Shown here in pieces: positions 54,529 through 64,000 of a DNA stretch of 64,000 bases. Below the pieces are notes generated by a model. The model saw only the letters and a list, made by a program, of their open reading frames with translations, was not told where the DNA came from and did no database searches. The translations under genes and the position numbers were made by a program. This DNA is from Acidobacteriota bacterium (GTDB taxonomy: Bacteria; Acidobacteriota; Thermoanaerobaculia; Multivoradales; JAHZIX01), in NCBI GenBank assembly GCA_034211275.1, contig JAXHTF010000009.1, positions 1-64,000 on the forward strand. The letters are read 5' to 3'. Position 1 is the stretch's first letter. Each line of letters opens with the position of its first letter.

Positions 54529-56282
54529 TTGCCCTCCTCCGGGATGGTCAGGACCTGGCCCTCACGGATCCTGTCGGGATCCTCGAGCTTGTTGGCGTCG
54601 ACGATGGATTTCTCGCTGACCCCGAAGCGCTTGGCGAGGACGCTGACCTTGTCGTCTTTTTTGACCGTGTACTGGAACGCCTTCTTGGTGGGACGGGCGG
54701 ATTTTTCCTCTTCCTTCTTCTCTGGCTTCTTTTCTGGGGCTTTTTCTTCTTTCTTCTTTTCCGGGGTCTCGGCTTCGGGCTTTGGCTGTTGCTTGGGGGC
54801 TGGGGCAGGTGGGATGGTCAGAACCTGGCCTTCCTGGATGGAGTGCCGGTCTTCCAGGTCGTTGGCTTCGACGATGGCGTCCTCGGTGACGCCGAACTTC
54901 TTCGCGATCTTGCTGACGCTATCCCGTGCCTCGACGGTGTAGGTGGTGCCCGTCGCGGTACCTCCGGCGCTTCCGGAGCCACACTTGTTGGATGCGGTTC
55001 CCTTGCCGCTCTTGACGACTTCGATGGAGGTCCAATTGCTCGCCGATCCATCGTGGATCTTCTTCGCCTTGTCGCAGCGGACCCGGACGCAGCCATGGGA
55101 TTTCAGCCCCTTCCCTACAGGTTGTGAATTGTGGAAGCCGAATTCCATGCCGCTGCTCTTGAAGGCGGTGAACCAGGCCATGTTGTATCGCTTCCAGCTG
55201 GTGTGCTTTTCGCCGCACTTCTTGCCGACCACATCTTTGCCTTGAGGCGTTGCACTCTGGTTGGGAGTGCACTCGAAGGACTCCTTGCTGCCACAGGTCG
55301 TATTGGGTTTCCCATTCTTGAAGATGTCGACCTGGCGGGCGCTGAGGCGGACTCGGATATGGCTGATGTTGTCGCTGCCGGACGCTGCTTTCATGCTGCA
55401 GCCGTCGCGCTTGACCTTCTTGCTCTTGCAGAGCTTGCCGGCCTTGATCTGCTTGACGCAGTGGCTCGGACAATAGGAACGCTGGACGGTTGTCTTTGAG
55501 CCCCGACGGGACTGCTGCAGCGTGTGGGTGAGCTCGTGGGCCAGTAGTTTTCTGCCCTGTGAGGTTCCCGGTCGGTAGGAGCCCTGGGCAAAGAAAATAT
55601 TTTGTCCATGGGTGAAAGCCCGGGCTCGGATCGATTGGGCGGCGGCATGGGAAGAGGAGTCGTTGTGGACCCGAACCCTCGAGAAGTCGTGGCCGAAACG
55701 ACTCTCCATGAAGCCACGAGTTCCGGCATCCAAAGCTTGCCCGCCACCGCTTCCGCCGAGGGCTCGCTGGAGACTTTCTTGTCTCGACCCTCGGGGAGCC
55801 GGCGCTCCCGGTTCGAGCTGCGGGCTGACATTCGATTCCTCCATCTCGCGGGCGTTCTCTTCCGTATTCGGCACGCCCTCTTCTTCCTCTTCCTCGGCTG
55901 GAAGGGGTGAGTCCTCTTGCCGGGACAGGCCCTGGAAGGTCTTGCCTTGACCGATGCTTGGTGCGGCTGGGGCGATGGATCCGGAGTCTGCGGGCATTCG
56001 CATGACTTGATCGGCGACTCGGTCGGCCTCGCGCTCCGAGGGATCCGACGGAGAGCTGATGCGAATCCCGTGGGCACGGCCGGTGAGATCGCCGCTGCCC
56101 GAGGAGGCTTTGCGTTGCAGCTTCTTCTTGTTGCATTCCTCGCACTCCCCGCCCGGCCCGCCGCTGCCGCCGCAGTCGCATTGGCGCTCGACCAAGGACG
56201 GCGTGACGGAGAGCACGGGAGTCGGCGAGGGGGAGGGCTCGCTGCGGGCTTCCAGGCTGGCGGAGTGGGGTCGGTGGCTCAC
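54525..56282 (-). CDS. DUF4157 cargo protein with L,D-transpeptidase domain and two LysM
   Basis: 585 aa with a GTG start at 56282 overlapping the preceding stop (GTGA). Order: N-terminal cysteine motif C35-x-C37-x9-C47-xx-C50; PSDPSEREADRVADQVMRM (79-96), the linker typical of DUF4157 proteins; DUF4157 (about 185-262) with RFGHDFSRVRVHNDSSSHAAAQSI and HELTH (249-253); a YkuD-type L,D-transpeptidase domain (about 305-425) with SHGCVR (395-400, Cys398); LysM 1 (about 447-491); a K/E/P-rich linker; LysM 2 (about 536-581). The domain set predicts binding and cross-linking or exchange of peptidoglycan. No signal peptide, so delivery by the injection particle is the logical route. Confidence 0.85.
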   Translation of the reverse strand: MSHRPHSASLEARSEPSPSPTPVLSVTPSLVERQCDCGGSGGPGGECEECNKKKLQRKASSGSGDLTGRAHGIRISSPSDPSEREADRVADQVMRMPADSGSIAPAAPSIGQGKTFQGLSRQEDSPLPAEEEEEEGVPNTEENAREMEESNVSPQLEPGAPAPRGSRQESLQRALGGSGGGQALDAGTRGFMESRFGHDFSRVRVHNDSSSHAAAQSIRARAFTHGQNIFFAQGSYRPGTSQGRKLLAHELTHTLQQSRRGSKTTVQRSYCPSHCVKQIKAGKLCKSKKVKRDGCSMKAASGSDNISHIRVRLSARQVDIFKNGKPNTTCGSKESFECTPNQSATPQGKDVVGKKCGEKHTSWKRYNMAWFTAFKSSGMEFGFHNSQPVGKGLKSHGCVRVRCDKAKKIHDGSASNWTSIEVVKSGKGTASNKCGSGSAGGTATGTTYTVEARDSVSKIAKKFGVTEDAIVEANDLEDRHSIQEGQVLTIPPAPAPKQQPKPEAETPEKKKEEKAPEKKPEKKEEEKSARPTKKAFQYTVKKDDKVSVLAKRFGVSEKSIVDANKLEDPDRIREGQVLTIPEEGK

Positions 56283-58021
56283 GGGTTGCCCCCTCCCGAG
56301 TTGCTGGGGGTGGAGGTAGGAGTGGAGCCGGAGGGCGCGCTCAAGGCGGAGCGGAACTTCCAGATGTGCAGCGTGGCGGCCCACTGCTTGCCCTCGGCGT
56401 TCTTGTCGTTCCACCACTCGTTGGTCTTCTCGTTGATGAATTCGTCGAAGCCGGCCTTCTCGTAGCGCCGGAAGCCAGACTCCGAGCCGCTGGCCTGGTG
56501 GAAGTCGTCACCGGGATCGATGCTCCACTGGTCGGCCCAATAGACCTGAACGCTGTTGCCGCGCTTTTCCACCAGCACCGTGACGCTGTGGTAGCCGTTG
56601 AACACCGCCATCCCGAAGACGTGCCAGCCGTCCTGATTGCCCACCATGCCCATGATGGTGTCCCAGGCGCTCTGCTTCATGGCAGTGGGCTCTTTGACGC
56701 CGTTGGCACCGTCGAATTTGATCTTGGCGCTTTGGGTGGCCAGCCCCAGCTGGGCCATCACCTTCCCCACCTCGGTCATCTTCAGCTTGAGCCCCTTGAG
56801 CTTGCCCAGCTCCGCCTTGACGCTGGCGGCGAGGGTGGGGTCGGCGGCGAAGAGCTTAGGCGCCATCTCGCGCACGATGAGGATGCAGTTGAGGCGGTTG
56901 GTGGCCTCGGCGTTGGACTTGAAGCGCTTCTGCAGGGCGACGATCTCCTTGCCGGCGAAGGTCTCGCCGCTGGTGTCCTCCTGGGGGCCCTGGATCGCTG
57001 TCTGGCGGTTCTTTGCCAGCTCGTCGAGAGCATCCTGCTCGGCGCCCTGGAAGGCACCGTCGAGCTTGTCCTTGCCCACTTCGGAGAAGATCCGGGCCAG
57101 CTCGTGGGAGGTGGCGCCGCGGAGCAGGGTGAGGATGGCGTTCTCGTCGTCGTCGCCGGTGTAGCCCAGGAGCATCTCGCGGATGAGCAGAATCTTGCGC
57201 TCCACCGACAGGATGTAATTGGCGTCGCCCTTGGCCCAGTGGCCCACCACTTCCCGAGCCATGTTGTCGCTCGCCATGGTGTCCATGGGCTTTTTCTTGT
57301 CGTCCAGGTAGGTCAAATAGTCCTGGAGCTGCTGCTCGCTGAAGGTGCCGCCGCCGAAGAAGCGGGCCAGCCATTCCCCGGCGGTCAGCCGCTGCACTGC
57401 CGCCGGATGAGCCCGTTGACCGCGGGCTGAGGGCTTTCCGGTGGGAGCCGCCGGCTCTGGAGCCTTTTTCCCGAGCTGGGCCCCTTGTTCCTCCGCTTGC
57501 CTTTCGTCGGGGCCGTGATCCGGAGCCACCGGCAGGCGCTCGGGGGTGGAGCTGCCGCGGCCCAGCGGGCGCTGCTGGGTGACGTGGGCCAGCTCGTGGG
57601 CCAGCACGCCGCGGCCCTCGGGGGTCTGGGGCCGGTACTCTCCCCGGCCGAAGACGATCTTCTCGCCCACGGTGTAGGCGCGGGCGGACACGGAACGGGC
57701 GGAAGCCGCCGCCGGGGCGTCGGTGTGGACGCGCACCTTGCTGAAGTCATGCCCCAGCCGCTGCTCCATGGGGCGCCGCACTCCCTCGTCCAGGGGCTGG
57801 CCGGAGGATTGGAGCACGCGATGGACGCTGGGCGGCGCCAGCTCCGGGGCGCGGCGGCCGGTGCTCTTGCGCTGGAGCTTCTCCTCTTGGCATTGCTGGC
57901 ATTCTCCGGAAGGCCCCGCACCGGCCCCGCAGCTGCATTTCCTCTGAAGCAAGGCTGAAGTGGTGGCGCTGGGGGAGCTGTTTCCCGCACCGCTGCGCTG
58001 CTGGGTGACGGCGGTTTTCAC
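56279..58021 (-). CDS. DUF4157 cargo protein with annexin-like region and putative cysteine-enzyme domain
   Basis: 580 aa from ATG 58021, overlapping the preceding stop. N-terminal C29-x-C31-x9-C41-xx-C44, then DUF4157 (about 75-152) with QRLGHDFSKVRVHTDAPAAASA and HELAH (142-146). Residues ~285-335 (LLGYTGDDDENAILTLLRGATSHELARIF) look like an annexin-type helical repeat seen in other DUF4157 proteins. The C-terminal domain has C379 in NRLNCILIVREM, H478 in FNGYHSVTVLVE and D497 in VYWADQWS, spaced as a papain/NlpC-like Cys-His-Asp triad. An effector protease, amidase or transglutaminase-like enzyme is plausible. The catalytic call is inferred from motif order only. Confidence 0.78.
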   Translation of the reverse strand: MKTAVTQQRSGAGNSSPSATTSALLQRKCSCGAGAGPSGECQQCQEEKLQRKSTGRRAPELAPPSVHRVLQSSGQPLDEGVRRPMEQRLGHDFSKVRVHTDAPAAASARSVSARAYTVGEKIVFGRGEYRPQTPEGRGVLAHELAHVTQQRPLGRGSSTPERLPVAPDHGPDERQAEEQGAQLGKKAPEPAAPTGKPSARGQRAHPAAVQRLTAGEWLARFFGGGTFSEQQLQDYLTYLDDKKKPMDTMASDNMAREVVGHWAKGDANYILSVERKILLIREMLLGYTGDDDENAILTLLRGATSHELARIFSEVGKDKLDGAFQGAEQDALDELAKNRQTAIQGPQEDTSGETFAGKEIVALQKRFKSNAEATNRLNCILIVREMAPKLFAADPTLAASVKAELGKLKGLKLKMTEVGKVMAQLGLATQSAKIKFDGANGVKEPTAMKQSAWDTIMGMVGNQDGWHVFGMAVFNGYHSVTVLVEKRGNSVQVYWADQWSIDPGDDFHQASGSESGFRRYEKAGFDEFINEKTNEWWNDKNAEGKQWAATLHIWKFRSALSAPSGSTPTSTPSNSGGGNP

Positions 58022-58311
58022 GAGCCCATCCTCCGCAGGACCTGGCCGGCCACGGCGCGGCCGGTAGCCTCCGGCGCCGCTTTCGGGGCGAGGGTGACGG
58101 AGCCGGCGTCGAGGCGTGGGATGAGGCGCTCCGGCGAGCTTTGGGAGCCCTCCGCGCCGGCGGCCTCCACCGCCGCCGCGAGCCCCTTCGGCAGTCCCCC
58201 TTCGGCGAGGCGGCGGGTCAGCTCCTCCTGGAGCGCCGCAGCCACGGCACGCCGCTCATGGGGCTCGAAGCCTTCGAGCACCAGCCGCTGGATGTGCAGC
58301 TCGATCTTCAT
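58018..58311 (-). CDS. Small eCIS-associated protein of unknown function
   Basis: 97 aa. It begins MKIELHIQRLVLEGFEPHERRAVAAALQEELTRRLAEGGLP, one amphipathic strand followed by helices, and ends in a variable tail (RAVAGQVLRRMGS). Small proteins opening with an (I/V)xRLVLxG segment recur next to DUF4157 genes in contractile injection loci, from general familiarity. Their role is not assigned to my knowledge. It lies between two cargo genes and overlaps the downstream one by 4 bp, so an adaptor or loading factor is possible. Confidence 0.7.
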   Translation of the reverse strand: MKIELHIQRLVLEGFEPHERRAVAAALQEELTRRLAEGGLPKGLAAAVEAAGAEGSQSSPERLIPRLDAGSVTLAPKAAPEATGRAVAGQVLRRMGS

Positions 58312-58341
58312 CGCTGAGGTGTCCTCATTCCTGGGCTCTCC

Positions 58342-60218
58342 TCATTCCTCTTCCTCCTGTTGCTCATCGGTTTCCGAGGAGGTCGAGGTCGTCTCCAATT
58401 CCCGGCGGTGGGTGCGGTAGCGGCGCATCACTCGGTCGCGGTAGTTGTCGCGCACCTCCCGGCCGTTGCTGGCGGTGCGGGCGTCGCCGTTGTAGTTCCG
58501 CACCGCGGTGGCCCAGTCCCGGCTGCCCTCGTATTTATGGAACAGCCAGCGAATACCCGCGGCGATTTGCACCGCCGGGTTGGCGAAGGTGGTGTCGTCG
58601 ATGCCGGAGATTCCCGCCGGCAGCTGGGGAACCCCCTCGCCTCCTCGCTCCAGCTCGCCGCTGGCAGTGAAGGATCCCTGCCGGGAGGCTCGGAGCATGC
58701 CGGTCAGGCCCCGGGCTCCGGACCGGGGATTGACCGCCTCGGGATTGAACCGCGACTCCTCCATCATGAGGGCTTTGAACAGGTCCGGGTCCAGGGGGTT
58801 GGGGCGGCCGCGGCGGTCTCGGGGATCGAAGAGCTGGTTGTAGTAGCGGGTCCAGTAGACGATTTGCTGGTCGAAGCGATTGGCGTCCTCGTGGGTACCC
58901 TCGGTCGTCGGGTCTTCCCACTCGTAGATCTCCGCGCTGGAGGTGGTGCCGCGGGTGACCTCGGGCAGGTCGACGGCGGAGACCGTCTCGGTACTGAGGG
59001 TCAGGTCCGTGAGGTAGTCGTCGGTGGCGGCGAGGAGCAGCATCGCTTCCGGCGGCGGTCCGGTGAGCAGGGTCCCCCGGCTCTGCTGCCTTAGCTCGGC
59101 GGGGGTGAGGGGGTCCGCCGCGGGGCTGAACTGACCCTCGGGGTAGAGCTCGGACTCGACGTAGATCTCCAGATGGTCCAGGGCATAGCGTCGTACCGCC
59201 CCCTCCACTCGCCGCAGATGGGCGTGGCGGGCGTGGCGGGGGTGGCGGAGGCCGTAGGCCGGGAGGATCAGCTGGGTGAAGGTGCGGGCCCAATTCTGGC
59301 CTCCATGCCGAACGCAGAAATCCGCCATGGGGTAGGCATGGCGCCGCAGATAGGCTAGGTAATCGCGGCCGATGGAGGTGTCGGCGTGTACGTGGCGGTA
59401 GAGGATGTTGGAGAACTCCGATGAAGGTCGCCCGGTGTGGATCACGCCGCTCTCTTCGAGCAGAGTGGTGAGCTCATCGTCGCTTCCGGGTGGAACCCCG
59501 GGAAGCTCATGGCAGGTGGGATCCGGCGGTACCGGTGTGCCCCGTTCGCGCTGCAGCCGCGGCGCGGACGAGAGCACCGGCAGCGGTTCGACGCGGCGCG
59601 CCGCCACCCTGCCGCCGGCGACCCGCCGGGCCTGCGCTTCGGCACCGTCCTGTGCGCCGTCTTGGCCGTCGAAGGGCAGCGAGCTCCCTGGCCGCCATTC
59701 CCTGAAGCCCTGCTGCACGGCGTGGGTGAGCTCGTGGGCCAGCAGGCTACGCCCTTCCGGGCTTCGCGGGCGGTAGTGCTCCGGCGCGAAGACCAGATGG
59801 CGCCCGACGGCGAAGGCCCTGGCGCCGACTTCGTTGGCCGAGGCTGCAGCCCGGCGATCGGCATGGATGCGGACCGCGCTGAGGTCGCGCTGGAAGAGCT
59901 TCTCCATGGTGCGCCGCGAACCCGCTTCCATGGGCTTGCCGCCGTCGCTCACGGCCCTGTCCACCGCTGCCACCGTCGCCGCCTCGGCGCCGCCGGCTCC
60001 TTCGCTGGCTCCTCCGCTGGGGCTCCCGCTGCCGGGCTCGCCGCCGCTGTCGTAGGCTCGGGCCGAAGCCAGCCGCTGCAGCCGGCAGTCCTCGCACTCC
60101 GCGTCCGGCCCGGCGGCGCCGCCACACTTGCACGACCGCTGGGCCAGTTGGGGGCTGGCGGTCCCGGGGCCAGCTGAGCTGGTCCGGGAAGCGACGGCGA
60201 GAACGGGGGCGGAGTGGG

Positions 60219-60222
<4 letters not shown>
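58342..60222 (-). CDS. DUF4157 cargo protein with lytic transglycosylase domain
   Basis: 626 aa from ATG 60222, chosen because gagga lies 8 bases upstream and the ATG overlaps the AAA+ gene's stop; an ATG three codons earlier lacks spacing. N-terminal C31-x-C33-x9-C43-xx-C46. DUF4157 (about 95-175) has KLFQRDLSAVRIHADRRAAASA and HELTH (163-167). Residues ~235-420 are helical and unrecognised. The C-terminal domain (about 475-605) is SLT-like: KALMMEESRFNPEAVNPRSGARGLTGML with catalytic Glu489, NPAVQIAAGIRWLFHKY and ATAVRNYNGD. It would cleave peptidoglycan glycan strands. The acidic tail is QQEEEE. Confidence 0.85.
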
Positions 60223-62236
<2,014 letters not shown>

Positions 62237-62240
<4 letters not shown>

Positions 62241-63607
62241 GGCAGGGTGATCCTCGGCTCGACATATTGCTGGACGTTGGGGGTCTGGGGCAGAGAACCC
62301 AGGGTCGGCAGGCTCTCGGCGCCGTCCACCTGCACTCGCACCAGATAGTCGTCGGGGCGCACCCGGCTGACGGCAATGGTCAGCTGGGCGGTGCTCTCCG
62401 GCTCTCCCTCGACGTCTCGGGACGGTGCCTCGAAGCTGTAGGCCCGAGGCGGCCGGTCCGGGGGCGGCGCCGGCGGCGAGGAGACCATCAACTCGTTGAG
62501 CACCAGCACCACTCGCTGGCGTTTGCCCACCGGCGGCTCGAGGGTCAGCTCGATGTCGGCGGAGTGAGTGTTGTCGTCATCGTCTTCGACATTGTCGGTG
62601 GCGACGGCGGTGATGCGCGGGCGCAAGACGAAGGGGGCGACGTTGGATTCCACATCCCGCACCGCCACCGGTGGCTCGCCCCGCAGCCGCTCGTGCACCA
62701 CCTGGACTCCCACCACCCCGGCGCGCAGGCTTTCCTCGGGCACCGGCGGGGCGGTCAGGGGGACCTCGATTTCCGTGTCCCCGGGGTCCGCCGGGGGCGG
62801 CGCCAGGCGCCGGCCGCCGACGGTGACGTGGGTGACCTCGCCCCGCAGCTGCCGGCCGCGGAGGGTCACGGTGCTGCCGGCGACCAGCGGCTCCCCGGCT
62901 CCGGCGGCGGGGACCACGGCCTCGATGAGGGGCCGGCGGAAGGGGTCGACGAAGAGGGTGCGGCCGTCGTGCACCTCGCCGGGCTCGGGGCCGGGGACCG
63001 GTCCATGCACCGGCAGCGCCGTCTGGGGCGCTGCCCGCCGCGGCTCCAGCAACACCACCGAGGCCTCGTAGGCCACCGACAGGGCGTAGGGCACCTGGAA
63101 GAAGACCGACCACAGCTTGGAGAGCTCTTCCAGCTCCAGCGCCAGCGGGGTGAGCTTGACCAGGTCCACCTCCTCCACCAGGTCGCTCTGGGCGAGGAAA
63201 GGCTTGCTCACCTGTTGGGTTTGGATCACCCGGCGGATCAAATCCCGGTCCAGCACCGGCCGGGCTTCGAGCTCCGCCACCGCCGCCCCCAGCAGGCGCT
63301 CCGCGACCTGGCGGCTGGAGTCGCCGGCGAAGGTCAGGAGATAGCGCAGGGTGAGGGCGGTTTGGGGAGTGCGCACCAGTGCGCCACCGCTGCTGCGGGT
63401 GGGCATGGCCTGGTTGCGCAGCGACGGATGGGGCATCACCTGGTAGAGGAAGAGGCTGACATGCCCCTGACCGTCGCCGTCGTCCACCTCGTCCGGGCGC
63501 AGGATGGAAACGTTCACCTGCACTTCCGGAACGGCGTCGGTGGTGCCCTCGTCGAGGATCGAGCGCAGCACCTCGGAGACCGTGGCGACGGCGAGGAAGT
63601 TGCTCAT
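62237..63607 (-). CDS. DUF4255 tail-terminator protein (Afp16/Pvc16-like)
   Basis: 456 aa. The N-terminal ~190 residues are DUF4255/Pvc16_N: MSNFLAVATVSEVLRSILDEG, VNVSILRPDEVDDGDGQGHVSLFLYQVMPHPSLRNQAMPTR and TALTLRYLLTFAGDSSRQVAERLLGAAVAELE. The remaining ~260 residues look like IPT/Ig-like beta sandwiches (VTLRGRQLRGEVTHVTVGG, FVLRPRITAVATDNV), an extension that AFP16 lacks. The protein caps tube and sheath and sets their length. It overlaps the AAA+ gene by 4 bp. Confidence 0.9.
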
Positions 63608-64000
63608 CCTCGCCCTCCCCGGCGCTTCTGATAGTCGGCGAGACTGGTGCGGGGTTTGGCCAGGGGGCGGGGTGCCGGCCTCTGGGGCTGGGCCTGGGGC
63701 TGGGGTGTGACCGCGCGGACTTCTAGACTGCCGATGGTCACCCGCACGACGGTTTCCGTCCTGGGAGCTTCGGTTCTGGAAACCTCACGCTGGGTTGAGG
63801 CGCCCTTTGGTGCGAGAGATCCTGCCGGATGCCCCCCGGAGTCTTCCGCGCCGGGCTCTTTGGGCTGATCTTCGGACCCCGAGCTCTGCCGCTCCCGAGC
63901 CGCGGCAGGTACCAAGGGCTCGGGGATCCGCGGGCCCGGATCGCTGTCGCTACGCTGAGCCTCGGCGCTCCCGGAGGTCGCCCGGGGCCTTGGCGAGGAG
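63604..64000 (-). CDS. eCIS-associated basic/proline-rich protein, C-terminal part (cut by window edge)
   Basis: The frame is open to the right edge, so only the last ~131 residues are seen. Most is low-complexity (E/Q/P/S-rich). The conserved-looking end is VVRVTIGSLEVRAVTP followed by a proline/arginine-rich run and TSLADYQKRRGGRG. Short proteins ending in V.VTIGR.EVR.v...P...LsL.dYL..R occur next to DUF4255 genes in contractile injection loci. Function unknown. The stop overlaps the DUF4255 start (ATGA). Earlier operon genes (sheath, tube) should lie beyond the edge. Confidence 0.7.
   Translation of the reverse strand, partial: SSPRPRATSGSAEAQRSDSDPGPRIPEPLVPAAARERQSSGSEDQPKEPGAEDSGGHPAGSLAPKGASTQREVSRTEAPRTETVVRVTIGSLEVRAVTPQPQAQPQRPAPRPLAKPRTSLADYQKRRGGRG

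Overview
This GC-rich, densely coded 64 kb stretch looks like the chromosome of an Acidobacteriota bacterium, probably of the Thermoanaerobaculia/Holophagae type. The pointers are a GWxTD plus 'VWFA-related Acidobacterial' protein, an alternative complex III/caa3 respiratory operon and long chains of overlapping genes. No rRNA, tRNA, CRISPR array or insertion sequence was recognised.

Layout. (1) 1-5.5 kb, + strand: nucleotide-sugar genes (end of rfbD, gmd, a second SDR), then a two-domain prenol-kinase/DUF92 fusion, a UbiA prenyltransferase and a DUF1232 protein. (2) 5.5-21.1 kb, + strand: a respiratory operon. A perfect Crp/Fnr-type palindrome precedes actABCDEF (quinol:cytochrome c oxidoreductase), a small membrane protein, a SCO copper chaperone and ctaCDEF (caa3 oxidase with the YSHP motif of A2-type enzymes). 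A hairpin terminator closes it. An HD phosphohydrolase, ctaB and a second SCO follow. (3) 21.2-39.7 kb: housekeeping and unassigned genes on both strands: esterase, diheme oxidoreductase, DUF1499, alpha/beta hydrolase, Ogt, YhaM-like HD nuclease, GWxTD-VWFA protein, a large ATPase-TPR protein, xseAB, DUF427, EamA transporter and exonuclease III.

(4) 39.8 kb to the right edge, - strand: most of an extracellular contractile injection system (eCIS) locus, read right to left in one chain with many 4-bp start/stop overlaps. In transcription order: end of a basic/proline-rich protein, DUF4255 tail-terminator protein, AAA+ ATPase, three cargo-like proteins that each carry the eCIS-core DUF4157 domain (lytic transglycosylase; putative papain-like cysteine enzyme; L,D-transpeptidase with two LysM), tube-initiator/LysM proteins, split hub-spike (gpD-like and gpV-like), PAAR-like tip, gp25, two large baseplate-J-like proteins, a tail-protein-I/beta-helix protein, a DUF6519/beta-helix fibre-like protein and a coiled-coil/HhH protein. 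Sheath, tube and tape-measure genes are not in the window and should lie beyond the right edge.

The most interesting signal is the cargo trio. All three share an invariant N-terminal CxC-x9-CxxC cysteine motif ahead of an HExxH-bearing DUF4157 domain, then diverge into different enzymes, two of them acting on peptidoglycan. A second genome-level oddity is a family of degenerate 14-18 bp tandem repeats that sit exactly on gene ends, including seven copies of a 14-mer that run into the xseA start codon.
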